Assembly (NCBI GenBank): GCA_027625915.1
Contig: JANTQA010000030.1
Coordinates: 1,612,001 to 1,676,000 of the forward strand
Direction of reading: 5' to 3'
DNA: 64,000 bases
Source: Anaeramoeba flamelloides
Taxonomy: Eukaryota; Metamonada; Anaeramoebidae
Below, in pieces: positions 11,159 to 24,500 of the stretch. The notes below the pieces were generated by a model. The model did not search any database, had not been told where the DNA came from, and worked only from the letters and a program-made list of their open reading frames with translations. A program made the position numbers and the translations under genes. Numbering within the stretch: the stretch's first letter is position 1; every line of letters begins with the position of its first letter.

Positions 11159-11866
11159 TCAAAATTCTTTGAATTGATCATCGTCTTCATCGTTGGAATT
11201 TTTATTCTTCATTGATGATTTGTTTTTTTTAATTTTGGAGAGGGAATGTATTTCTTTTTCAAATTCCTGGGTGTCTTTTTTTTCTTGAAATTCTTTGACT
11301 GAAATAAACCTGGTTCTTCTTTCGTTGTTTTGCTCATTTTGGTTTTCATTTGAATCTTCCGTTTCTCGGAATTTTTCAATTTTCCTTTGTCTTCTTTTTT
11401 CGAGATCTAGTATTACACTTTCCTTTTCTTCTTCAGAATTCTCATTTGTCGGGATTACTTCCTCATCAAAGATCTCTTTAATATCCTTTTTAGCTTTTTG
11501 GATTACTTCAACAACTTCACTTGGCTTTTAGGTTAGGTTATGAGAAGAATTCGAAGCAAGTAATATTATATTTGGTTTTGTTGAAAAGATGGTAAGGGTT
11601 TTGGTTGTTGCAAATTAAAGTCCAGGAATGGAAGGCAAAAAAAAAAAAAATTAGAAGAAAAAGAAAAAGAAAAAGAAAAAATGGTTTGTGTGTTTTCAAA
11701 AAAAGAAAAAATGAAAGTAAATATCGTAATTTTTTTTTTTTTTTTGAGGAAAACACCAAAGGAAAAAAACCAAGAAAGAGTTTTAAAAAATGGGATCTAT
11801 TACCACTTCAACTTCATCGTTATTATTTTCTTTTTTTGAAAAAATCCATTTCCACACAAAGGACAT
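11159..11866 (-). CDS. unrecognised 142-aa charged protein, two exons
   Basis: Exon 1 is 11866-11804 (ATG, 21 codons, MSFVWKWIFSKK then acidic), intron 11525-11803 (279 bp; donor GTAATA, acceptor TAAAAG preceded by a CTAACCTAACC branch-site-like motif), and exon 2 is 11524-11159 (121 codons, TGA stop). Both exons join in phase 0. Exon 2 is open for 121 codons with clean coding character, yet contains no ATG, TTG or GTG until near its end, so it is easy to miss. The protein is rich in Glu, Lys and Asn and probably helical: VIQKAKKDIKEIFDEE, then LEKRRQRKIEKFRE, then RRTRFISVKEFQEKK, with an acidic DDD-containing C-terminus. I recognise no domain. Exon 2 is well supported; the choice of exon 1 is less certain. 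Confidence 0.6.
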
Positions 11867-13374
11867 TTGTTGTTTTAAAATTTAAAAGAAAATTTTGTTT
11901 GTTAATATGATTTTAAATAAAAACAAGAAAAAATGAAATCTTGAATTTATTTGAGAGATTCTTGATTCAAGGCAATAGTCCTACTCTACTTCTCAAATCT
12001 ATGATCAACTGGAAAGATTTTATTCAATTTCCAAACACTTTATAACATTTTAAAAAAACGAAAAGCTAGATAAAAAAGTGCTATTTTAAAGTGTGGTAAA
12101 ATCTTTGTTATTTTTTTATCAAAGAAGGTTTTAATTGTTTTTATAAGTTGTGGTTTGGTTACATTTTTGTTTCTCAGGTTGAAAACTTTAGAATAATGCT
12201 TTTGTTATATTTTAAGAAATTTTCAAAATATCTTTTAAAAAATTTAAAAAAGGATGTATTTTGACCCCTTTTTGAAGAAACTTTTATTTTTTGGGTTTTT
12301 TTCATTTCAATTTTCAAGATAAAAAAAAACTGTAGATTTTTTTCTTCAAAAATAGGAGAGCGTATTTACTTTTTTTAAATTAGATTTTTTGAATCAATTC
12401 AATATAAAAAAATATGGATAATATTTTATCTGTTTGAGTTAAAGAGGGTAAGCACTATTCAATTTTACCCCCTTTTGTTACTAGTTAATATTAAAGTTTT
12501 TGTGAATTATAATTTTCTCTAAAAGATCGAAGATGTCTAATAAGAGGTTTATCGTATTTCTTTTTTTCAAAAGTTTAACAATTCTGTCTAAGAAAAAATA
12601 AAAAATCTATGTCATCTGTTGAATAGCCTTAGAGTTTGTGAAAATATATAATCTTATATTACTAGGCACTTGGTGTTCTAAGTAATAATTAAATATATAA
12701 CAATTTCATACACAAAAATGAAATTCTTGATTTTGTTCCTTAATTTGGATTTTTCGTGTCTATAATTCCATCAAAAGTTTGTTTCTTAAAAATGAAACCG
12801 ATTGTAATATTGTAAAACGAATCAGAACAATAAAAAGAAAAGATAATAACTTTAAATACCAAAAAAAAATTATTTAATCTGAGATCTTTATATTAGATAA
12901 AAAACACAATTTAAACTTGAATCATCATAAATTAAAACTCAATTCCAAAAAAATTAATCAACATCTTGTCATAAAAAATTTCTATAATTTATTAAAAATC
13001 CATTTTTATAGTTGTTTTGTAGAGTCAACAAATATTTGATTGTTAATATTTTACCCAAGAGAAAGTATTTTATTAGAATAGATATACTAATTAATAATAT
13101 CAAAAAAATATAAATCATGTTAATAAATTTATATTCATCAAGACTTATTCATAAAAAAGAAATATAAAACTTTCCAAATTAATCATCAAAATAAGTCAAA
13201 TTAAAAAGTTATTTTTTTTTTTTAATATCCCTGATTATTATATATCAAATATTTTCTTGTATATCGACAAACTTAAAGTGAATTAAAGCTCTTTATAAAG
13301 AATTTGGATAGTACGTAAGCTGTGGAATTTTCATTTTCCAACCTATTTAAGGTAAATTAAACATTTGTAATATA
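11867..13374. other. intergenic, no gene seen
   Basis: AT-rich spacer upstream of the 142-aa gene. It contains one family-1 MITE arm (listed separately) and otherwise only A/T runs and short broken frames. Confidence 0.4.
12735..12804. mobile_element. family-1 MITE, single right arm
   Basis: TTCCTTAATTTGGATTTTTC followed by a GTTTGTTTCTTAAAAATGAAAC-like end matches the right arm of the ~200-bp foldback family and stops at a TA. The left arm is not recognisable. Confidence 0.5.
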
Positions 13375-13899
13375 AACCCCAATTCAAAATTTTTAACACA
13401 CCAAAATTCGATTTGTAAAAAAAAAAACTTATTTAATCAATTCAAGAAGATTTACCAAATTGGAACCATTCACTAATTGAAATTTTAACACTTGTTTATA
13501 AATTACAATACTCACAAAACAAAAAATAAATAATTATCAATAAAATAAATCAAGAGTGTATTCAAAATTTTGTAGAGAGCAAAATTAATGGATTGGTAAA
13601 TTTATTTAAATTCTATTAGGATTATTGATCCATCAAAGTTTAGATACTATCAACTAATTTTATTTGAGTTCTTCTATTTAAAACAACTTGACTTTAACCT
13701 AATATCAATGGTTGAAAAAAATTTTGATCCAACGAAACAAATTACCTAATTCAAACAATGAAATGAAAACAAAAACTAAAAGATGAAAAAATGATTTTTA
13801 TATTTTACAAAAATCAAAATTATAACCAATTTCAATGAAATTGAAGTATTGTGATTGTTTGGAAAGTTTTAGCTGTGTGGAAAATTTTGAATTTTAGTT
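13375..13899 (+). mobile_element. family-2 MITE, copy b
   Basis: A 525-bp element beginning AACCCCAATTCAAAATTTTT and ending GAATTTTAGTT, with TA on both sides (13373-13374 and 13900-13901). It is very close in sequence to the copy in the ACSL intron at 19891-20419. No coding capacity. Confidence 0.8.
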
Positions 13900-14971
13900 T
13901 AGTAAAATATTTAACCGGAATGATAAAATTTCCAACAATATAAAAACTAAAATTTCAATTTAAACCAGATATCTTGATTCAACATTCTTTTAAGTCAATA
14001 AATAATTTTTTGGTAGAAATAAGTTACTTTTTACAAAAAAATGTAACAAAATTTGAAATATAGTTATCAAAATTCATATATATATAAACAAAAGATGATA
14101 TGAACTCCATTTCACTCAAAGATACCCAATCAAAAATGAACAATTCACTTTTTTTTTTTTTAAGAATCAACCAAACTTAGATTAATCAGAGATACGAGAG
14201 AAACGTAAACTTCATATTAGAGTTGATAGTCATAAAATAAATATCTCTAAAAACTATAAATACCCAAAAAAAATCCAAAAATGTTAAAAATTTTTTTGGG
14301 TATAATTCATTGGAATGTCTCATTCTAAATTTCTCATTTTTTTTTGGTAAATTAAAAATTTTGATAATAAGATTTTTTAATTGAAATTTTATTCATTTTA
14401 AAAAAAGTTTCCTAGCTTCACTACTCTTGTAGTTAATTTTGAGTTTCAAACATTATTTTTTTTTTTCAAATTAATTTTTTTAATGAAAAAAACACAGAAA
14501 AAAAAAAGAAAAGAAAAAAATGGGTAAAAAAAAAAAATAGAAAAAAATAAAAATCTACTCAAATTTACAAAAAATGATCAGATTTAAAAATTGAAAATAT
14601 CTTTTGAGAAAAATATTGGATTATACTTACATAATCTGTTCTTTTTCTTCTATAAAACTTTACCCATTTGACTGAGAAAGAGTTTAACTTTATATTTAGT
14701 TCTTCATTAAATTGAAACCAATTACCCTTATATGAAAAAATTTTTTTCAAAAACTTATTATTTGGATTGAAAGTGATTTGGGATTTATTTCAGCTATTTT
14801 AAATAAAAATCTTTCTTTCAAATGACTTTATTGGTATTTGTAAGAATTTTCTTTTTGAGTTTTATATTTTTTTCTGGGATTTCCTTTTTTTGGGTTTGTG
14901 GAAATTTTGGATATTCAAGTTTTGTAGAACTTTTAAATCACTCTTCCCTCCCTTTATTATGGGACAGGAAT

Positions 14972-14975
<4 letters not shown>

Positions 14976-15006
<31 letters not shown>
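14976..15006. repeat. (TA)n microsatellite
   Basis: About 15 uninterrupted AT units. Confidence 0.9.
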
Positions 15007-15010
<4 letters not shown>

Positions 15011-15379
15011 AAATTTCATAATAAATGGCCCACCTTACATTTGAATAATGAATTGCTTTTGTATCGTTTTGAAGTTTTTCCTCTCACAATGAAAAGTTTG
15101 CAAATAAATCATTTTTTCTCCTATTTATTTTTTCAACAGTGTTTTGTTAAAATGGAAAATCAAAATGAAAAATTTGAAAGAAGTAATAGATGAATTAATG
15201 AAAAATTTTGTTTCAAATATGAAAAAGAGATTAGATTTAGTTATTCAAATGGAAGGAGAATCGATAAATGGGTTTTTTTCACTTTTTGAAATTTTCTATT
15301 GTTCATGTAATTCTTCTTTCAAAATAAATGACCCAATTTTTTTTAACAGTTTTTTTATTTTTCTTTCTTTTATTTTTAG

Positions 15380-15520
15380 ACACAAAATAAATATCTCTTG
15401 AGTATAGTATTGAATATTAAAATCTAAATTTCTATATTATAATAGATAACTTCAATTATTAATAATATTTTTATTTAAAATTTGATTTTTAATGGAACAA
15501 TTATTATGAAAGATAGTTTA
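15380..15520 (+). repeat. dispersed repeat family 7, copy a
   Basis: Shares GAGTATAG, then AATATT, then TTATAATAGATAACTTCAAT and TTTGATTTTTAATGG-like words, in order, with 26830-26965. About 130 bp are alignable by eye; boundaries are not defined. Confidence 0.5.
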
Positions 15521-16533
15521 TATTATTTTTATGGAGAAATTTTTTATGATGATTTTGTAGTGAGAAAATAAGATTATCTGGAGTTTGGAAAAATATCACA
15601 AATTTTTGATTTCATCCTGTATAAATATATTTTTCACACAAATAAAAATTATTCCTGAAAATATCTTTGTCAACTCAAAAATTTAAGATTACATTATTAT
15701 TCTGTTACAAAAAATACAAATGATAAAACACACTTTACATTGTTTTTACATATTTTTTAATGTTTATTAACTTAATAATTCTTTTTTTTTTAAGCATTAA
15801 TTAAAACTAAAAACGATTCTCGTTTTAATACAATTTTTTTTTTCAATTATCCAAAATTTTTGCATTCGAATGAGTTTTTAATTTTATCAAAAATATTTCA
15901 GGTTCTGAGTAAAAAATAAAATAGTGACAATAATCCCCATTATTGTGAAAAGATAAATTAATCACTAATTGATTGATTTGTTATGAACATTCTAATATTT
16001 AGCTGATAATCTCTTCTAAAAAAAAAACAAGATTTTATTTCTCAAAAAATGAAATTTTCTTTATTTTATAAAAGTATTCAAAACTATCACAAGAACATTT
16101 TAAAAACTATAATAGTTTTATATTTTCAGAACTTTAATCAAAAACTTTAATAAAAACGACTTTAACAAATGATACCTAAAATTAATATCTTTTATAAATT
16201 GAAAAGATTATTTTTATTTTTAATTTTTCGTTAGAAAATAATTAAATCTAATTATTAATCAGCAATAATGATATTTATTAATATTAAAAAATAATGTATC
16301 TTAACTTTGAAAAAAATATATTTGATTATTTAGAAATAATTATAGAAATATTTAAATAAAAAAAAGTGTGAGAGAAATTTAATTTCTTTGAATTAGAAAA
16401 ATTTCTGAAATAAATTTTTGATTAACCAAACAAAATTAGAATAAACTTTAATCATTAAATAAATTCCAAGTCTCAGACTATTTCTCCAAAATTTGTCAGT
16501 ATATATGTATATATATATATATGAAAATTAAAT

Positions 16534-18524
16534 TTATTTGTCTTTTTTATTAGGTGAATCACTCTTTTTTTTAAAATTATCATATAATTTTGTGAGTGTT
16601 TTTTGATAATATGTTTTTGCAGTTATTCTTTTTAATTTATAAGTATCTGATAATAAACCATTTTCAACTGAGAACATTTCATGTTCAAGATGGAATTCTT
16701 TAATATATTCAAATCCTTTTAATTTTTCAATTTTCGAGATTTCGAGCATTTCCTTTTCGATTTGTTTTTTTATTTTTGGATCTGCTATTACTTTTCTCAA
16801 AGCTTCTTTATTTTGCTGGTCATAACCTAAAGCTTCAAAATCAGGGACAATAATTGCAACCAAATTACTTTCAAAAGAAGATCCATAAACATATGTTTGA
16901 GCAATTGAGGGGCATTTATTAAAAACAGATTCCAAATATTCTGGTGCCACGTATTCGCCTTGTTGTAATTTTAAAATATTCTTTTTTCGATCAATGATAC
17001 TAAATGTACCATTCAAATTGATCCTTCCAATATCACCAGATTTTAACCATCCATCTTGAGTTAGCACCTTGTCTGTTTCTTCTTGATTTTTATAATAGCC
17101 CTGAAATACACAAGGGCCTCTAAACCAAACTTCTCCTTCACCCTTGGATGCAAAATATTCCATTTCTGGGACGTCAACCAATTTTATTTCAATATCGGTC
17201 GAAGGTGATCCTACATTTCCTAATGAAACCTTACCTTTTCTTTGACATGTTCCTGCCCCAGCTGTTTCTGTCATTCTATATTTTTAAAAGTAATAATAAT
17301 TTTAAATTATAATAATATATCAATATATATATTATTTTTTAATAAAATAATAATATTAAAGAATATTGCTGAATTATTAATTAGTACGGAAAAAAAAAAA
17401 AAAGAAAAAAAAAATTTCCTTCAATAGATCCAATAAAAAGTAATAATAAAAGATAAAAATATATTAAATTGATGAGACGTACCCATAGGATTGAGGCAAA
17501 AGAGGGCATAAACAAACACGAGCAAAATTATGATGCGTAGTTGATATTGGAGCAGATGTAGTTACCATCAATCTTATATTTTCGCCAACCATTGATTTGA
17601 TTTTGTTAAAGATTAAAATATCCCAAAGAGAGAAGTTTCTACCTCTTTTTAAATCGCGGCTTTTCGCCCAATAACAAAATCGAAAAAGTTGTCTGATATG
17701 GAATGGCGAATTTGAAATTTTATCCATAACATTATCATAGATCCTTGAGAGTATTCGAGGCACAACGGGGAACACAGTTGGTTTCAATATATTCATATCC
17801 GAAGTAATATTTCGAACATTACCTGTAAAAAAGCCGATCTTTCCGTGTCCATAAAAGATCCAAGATTCCATCATTTTTTCATAAATATGGGCCAATGGTA
17901 AATAACTTATTAAAATGTCGTTTTCATTTGGAACAATGTTTGTATTGATCGGATTAACCGTTCCTGCAATATAATTTTTATGGGTCAAAATGGCGCCCTT
18001 GGGGTTTCCATATGTCCCACTTGTATACATGATCATACAAATATCTTCAGGTGTGGGAAAATTTAACTTTTCTTCACTAAATGTTTCTTCGCCAATTTGT
18101 AAAATTTCTTGAACGGTATAAAGATTGAGTCCAACGCTTTCCGCTTTTTCCTTGTATTGATCAATTACATTTTCATCCATACAAATAATATATTTTAAAC
18201 TTGCACATTCTTTTTTTAATTTGAAAACAGCTGGGATTTTTGTTTTATCACAAACCAAAAATTGTGCTTCAATTTGTTTTAAAATAAAAGTTGATGATTC
18301 TCTTCCGAGCGTGTCATAAAGTGATACATTGTATAAATTATATGGATAACAACTATGAGAAGCGAGTACCCCTTTTTATGTTTTTTTGTTAGTTTTGTAT
18401 ATTATTGATAAATTTTTTTATGTAAAAGATAATATTTAAATTTTTTGTTTTGAATACAATGCTTTGAATTTAAAAAATATGGTTTTTGTTTCTTTTAATT
18501 GTAATTTAAATTTTATATCAATTA

Positions 18525-18586
<62 letters not shown>

Positions 18587-21500
18587 TATAAATAACTAAA
18601 ATAGTTCTAAAATAAATTGATATTTAATTTTTTTAAGAATTTTACAAAATTTGAAATAATTCTCATTAAAAAGAAGGAGAAAAAATATTCAGAATAAAGA
18701 TGGAAGCTTTTTAAAAAAATATTTTTTCTTTTTTTACTTTGTACCTTTTTCAAATTTCCCTTTTTAAGTTGTTTGATTTCCTCCTCTTTTTGTTTTTTTA
18801 GGTGTTTGTTTTGGCGAAGGTAAAAACAATAAAAAATCATTATAAAAATTAGTGGATTTGGCCATGATTAGCTCTTAAACAAACTTGTTCATGATAAGAT
18901 CTTAAACGAATTAAGCTGGACTTATGAAACTGGAGAGAACTGAATCTAACTGATGCGATTTGAAACCGAACTGAAGTGAACCAAATCGATCTTTCTGTAT
19001 AATCTGTTGAGTTGTTGCTGGTGCTGGGTTTTTGCTGTCGAGTCGGTTTCTTGTACTGGGATTTTGTGAAAACAAGATTTGGGAAATTTGCAATAAAAAA
19101 TAAAGAATCTATCAAATATTCACGAAAATACCCGAAAATCGAAAATACCCGAAAATTTTTTAACCACATAAAAACACTTTTTGAACAACTTCAAAGAAAA
19201 ACGAGTGCCAATATACTCAGTTTAAAGGTAAATTTGGAATTTTAATTTGAAAAAAATTTTTTTTGGTCTGAAAATATCAAAATTCAAAAAATATAAATTT
19301 TTGGGAATAGTATTAAACCCATTTTGTGTGAAAGGGCTTGATATATTAGATGAATGTAACATTTCTAATCATTTCGAAATGGTATTAACTAAATGAGAGA
19401 AAATGTACTTGTAAAGAAAATTTCTAATTCTGTATCATTACCTATAATTTTGTAATCTTAAATACAATTCTAAAATAACCGAGTAATATCTAATCGTACA
19501 ATACATACACATACCATACACACGGTGACCCAAACCAAACTTTATTTAACTTCCCATTCAATATAAGGAACTGGCTTAACCATAGCATACTAACACACAC
19601 CATACCAATACCCTGACATACCCATACACATACCCTAATAAGTACCAACAATTACTCAAATATACTCACAAGGTACCAAAACCTCTTTTAGAGTAGTTTA
19701 AAGTAGAAAATTCAAAATAAAAAATATTTTGTCTGAAAGTAAAATTGTTATTTTATCATGAAACTGAGTATATTGGCCTCGGGTTTTTTCGAAGTTGTCC
19801 ATAACCTTTTTTTATGTGGTTAAAAAATTTTCGGGTATTTTCGATTTTCGGGTATTTTCGGGAATATTTCAAACACCCAAAAATAAATTAAACCCCAATT
19901 CAAAATTTTTAACACACCAAAATTCGATTTGTAAAAAAAAAACTTATTTAATCAATTCAAGAAGATTTACCAAATTAGAACCATTCACTAATTGTGATGT
20001 TAACACTTCTTTATAAATTACAATACTCACAAAACAATAAATAAATAATTATCAATACAAATAAATCATGGGTATGTTAAAAATTTTGTAGAGAGCAAAA
20101 CAAAAAAATACATTAGTAAATTTGTTTAAATTCTATTAGGAATATTGATCGATCAATGGTTAGATACTACCAACTAATTATATTTGAGTTCTTCTATTTG
20201 GAACAACACCACTTTAACTTAATATCAATGGTTGAAAAAAAAATTGATCCAACGAAACAAATTACGTAATTAGAACAATGAAATGAAAACAAAAACTAAA
20301 AGATGAAAAAATGATTTTCATATTTTACAAAAATCAAAATTATATCCAATTTCAATAAAATTGTATTATTGTGGTTGTTTGGAAGGTTTTAGCTGTGTGG
20401 AAAATTTTGAATTTTAGTTTAAAACCCAAGAATTAAAAAAAAAGTAAAGCAACTCATAAGAAAATTTCGAAAGCCAATTCTTATTCTTAAAAAACTCAGC
20501 ACTTTAGAGATGTAACTTATCTCTAAAGTTCTAAATTAAAAAACTTAATAAAGTAACCTATTTCATCTGATATATAGTTGCTCAAATATTTAGATCTCTT
20601 TATTCAAACAAATTATCATGGTGATCCAAAAATTTTCGACATAAAAGGAAACAACCACCAGCCCATTCAACACCTTGTGGTGCAAAAAAAAAAAAACTTT
20701 TCACTGAAGTTTTTACTTTTTTTTTATTATTTTTTTACTCTCTTTCATTTTTTTCTTTTATTTCCCTTTTCTTTCTCTTTTTTTAAAAATTATATTTTAT
20801 ATTTGAATTTTTTTAAAGAAAATATATCCTATGAGTTATAATCTTGCCTACATTATAGCTAAGTTAAAAAACTTTAAATACAATTTTAAAGTTTCAGAAA
20901 AGTTCCGTAGAGAGCCTAGCTTTTCTTGGGGTTTTCTGTTTTATATATAAAATCAATTGACTTTCTTTAGGTTTTTTTTAATTTTTGAAATAAACCGAAA
21001 ATTTATTAAAATTTTCTGTTTATTTCAAAAAGTAAAAAAAACCTAGAACACTTCACAAATAAACAGAAAACTCAAGAAAAGCTAACAGCAATTTTCCAGA
21101 ATTCAAAAGAATAGAGAAAAATCAAAGATTTTACTTTATTCTCTCAAATTAAAAAAACCTAACGAAAAGTGCCTAGGTTTTCCAGAATTCCCTAGAATAG
21201 AGAAAAATCTTTGATTTTACTCAATTCTTTTAAATTCTGGAAAACCTAACGGCAAACATGAAGTAATTTTGTTGAATTGCCCCGTTAAATAATAAAAAAA
21301 AAAATAAAAAGAAAAAAATATTTTTTTTCAAAAATAAGGATACAAAAGTTTGTAACTCTCAAAGTTAAGATAATAATTACGATAATCCTATTAATTCTCT
21401 TATGTATTTAGAATTTTGTTGATATTTGGAAGTAATAAAGATGTATATTATTAACACATTCCTTCGTTAACCTAAAATAAAAACTTTATAAAACACAAGT

Positions 21501-24500
21501 TTTTGAAAAAATTGTTTCAATATTTTTGAAACGAACATCAAGTAAAAAGTTATTGATAATTCTATTGAAAATTTATTTGCGTATTTCCAAAAAAGTGGGG
21601 CTTTGTTTTTTTTTACATTTGAGAACAAATCATCTTTGCTCATGGATCTATTCGTAAATTGAAAATATAAAACATAAAAAAAACAATAATGGTGATTGAA
21701 ATAGTCCCTATTGTATGTATTTCAAAAATGGGTTTATTTCAAAGCATTTCGAAAAAATGGAAAAACAATAATGAAAACTTTTTTTTTTGGGGGCAAAATC
21801 CTCTAGGGTAAAATTCAAGAAACAATTAAAGTATGGTAAACACCAAATTGATTTTTTTAAAATTGAAGTATGCTTATAATTTTTTCATACTATTCGAAAT
21901 TTTTCAGAATTTAAATCTCTTTGGAAATCATTATTTTTTCGATCAAATATAAAAAAAATGCATCAATTTTCTCACAATAAAAAAAATATTGAGGGGTTTT
22001 GAGGATAACTTGTCTTATCGCAATTTTAGGAATAAATTCGAGATGATATTATAAAATCTCGATTAACCCAACTTTATCAGGAAAAATCATAAAATCATGA
22101 TAATAAGAAATCGTGATTAATCCAAAATTATCGTGATTAATCTAATTTTATCGTGATTTCATAAAATCGTGATAATCAACAATAATCCTGAAAAAAAAAA
22201 AGAATTTTTTTAATTAAATAAATTATTTTTCTAAAATTGAAATTGGGTGTGTTAAAAATTTTGAATTGGGGTTTATAATGCTACAATAGATTAAGAAATA
22301 ATTGATTTACATTCAGTTATTACTGGTGTTAGTGTAAAGGATGGATCGATCTGTCAACCAAATTAAAATGAAATACAATAAAACTTTTGATCTGATCAGT
22401 GATTGGGTTATGTGTCTATTTTTTGTTCTTTTTTAAAACAAATATCCTTTTTTTCAAAATCTCTTTTTTGTAAAATCAAAATTATTTTCATTCTAAAAAT
22501 TATTTTGAATTATCCTCAAATCATAACTCTGAAAAATTTTTTCAAAATAAAATCTCTAAATTTTGTATTTTTGAAATACACTCATAATAAACTTTTTTAT
22601 AAATAACAATTTTGAAAAAGGTTTACAATTTTATTAGGTATTAATGTGAATTGTAAATAAAATGAAAATTTTCAGTAATATTTTTTGCATTTTTAATTGC
22701 AAAATTTTTGAAATTTTTATTTGATTAGGTGGAGAGATTATTTTAATCTATTTTTTTTTAATAGTCTAAAAAGAATCATATTTTTCTATTTTTAAAATAA
22801 AATCAAATATTTCTTTTAAAAGATATCGCTAAATTAAATTGAAACACTGTTTTTTTTCCTGTTTTTGGAATATTTTTTATCATTTTATTTGTTTCTATGT
22901 TTGAGTTTTAATATATATTTTCCCTGTTTTTTTTCTGCAAATTGTTTTAACATTTATTATTTTTTCTTTCTTAATGTTCAATCTAAAGTACATTCATTGT
23001 AACTTTTTTCAATAAAAAAAATACTCCAAAAATAGGTGTTTTTTTCAAAAGTCAGTAATTTTGAAAAAGGTGGTATACGAATCTTAATGAGTTTAATAGC
23101 TATCTTTTCTTAATTACATAAAATTACCCTAACTTTGAAAAAAATAATTTATAAAAGATGTATAACTGGAATCCAATAATGTAGTTTTGGCTAACTTTAA
23201 TTTTCAGAATTTATTTTTTTCTTGTAGTGATCCTTCAACTATTATATCGCAATTAATTTTTTATCACGATACTTCGTCAACTATCACGATTTTATGAAAT
23301 ATCACCGTTTGTATTTAAGATCACGATTTTATATAATATTGTAATATGATCGTTTGTCGCGATTTTTTAAAATATAGGGATTTTCTAGAATATCCCGATT
23401 TGTATTCATTGTCGCGATTTTTGAAACTTTATCGTAAATTTAAAGAGATTTCATCAAAATCTCTATTATATAAAATTTTAGATCTTTTCTTAAAGTCATG
23501 CAATATACAAACAAACAAATTGAATGAACATTGGGAATGATTAAATGATAAAAACAATTTTGAATTTTCGAAAAGTCATAATTGAATTGAGTTTAAGAAA
23601 GTTATTTTAGAATCAATTTTTTCACGCTTTTTTGGAAATAGCCCCCCTATTTGAGATACAGCAATGGGAAAAAGTTTGAGAATTCAATAAAATTGAAAAA
23701 CAAAAAAGAAAGGAAGACTTTTTTTTCTCCTTTGTTGTAGCACCATTTTGGAAATAAAAAAATTTCCTAATTGAGAACATTTTTGATTCAAATTTTCATC
23801 CTCATTTTTTCAATTCTCCAAAATATTCGATCAGTAAAAAGGATTTATCTGCTTTGTCTTCAGCACTACAAAAAGAATCCGAAACAATCCAATTTATTAA
23901 AATAGTTGTTTGTCCCCCTTTTGCTTTCCTCTGTTTTGTTATACAATTTGAAAACAAAATGATGAATTTCAAATTGATTTGAACAAAAAAAAAAAAAAAA
24001 AAAACTTTAAATTGCAACAGCTGTGTGTGGGAGAAAAACATTTAAAAAAAAAAAATATAAAGTTGAAACAAAGCGAAAAAAAAAATACATCATTACATAG
24101 TAAGAAAAAAGGCAAAAAAATTCATTTGAAATTTTGGGTTACCAAACTCTCAATCATTTGACCAAAGCTGTAAAATCTCATTTAGTTTTTTTCAATTTGG
24201 AAAAAGATAAAACAAAAAGTAATGAAAAAGTGGCCTGAAAACAAAACAATGAATGGAGAAATAGAACAAGGTACTGTTTATTTCAAAATAAAAAGATCAA
24301 AATTTTCATTTGGCTTTCCAAAATAATCACATTCCAAGAATTAAAACAAATCATCAAAGCCATCAATTCTATAAGGTGAAATCAATCATTTAAACAGATT
24401 TTTGGAATTAAAAATTGAAATTTTTAAGGATTTTAAAACCTTTTTTGGAAAGATGAACGAAAATTTTGTTCCATTTATTTTAAACAAATAGTATTGAAAA

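Larger units (their letters stand above)
13900..16533. other. intergenic, mostly no gene; one coding-like patch
   Basis: Contains a (TA)n microsatellite at 14976-15006 and a family-7 repeat at about 15380-15520. Around 15140-15275 on the plus strand a CAACAG acceptor-like site precedes an amphipathic-looking frame (MKNLKEVIDELMKNF and onward) that may be a small exon. I could not assemble a convincing gene from it. The minus-strand frame at 14565-14750 ends at a good GTAAGT donor but has no partner exon. Confidence 0.35.

Noticed and set aside
11295-11910. Frames of 78, 73 and 101 codons on both strands around 11.3-11.9 kb
   Set aside because: They are shadows of, or run through the intron of, the minus-strand 142-aa gene.
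18849-19245. Overlapping frames of 60-106 codons
   Set aside because: They cover the inverted arm of the family-4 element and its GC-rich flank; the same arm at 19761-19871 does not preserve them.
23802-24041. 79-codon minus frame in the ACSL intron as an extra exon
   Set aside because: ACSL exons join correctly without it, and half of it is a poly-Phe run. A short part (SDSFCSAEDKADKSF) does look coding-like, so a cryptic exon is not excluded.
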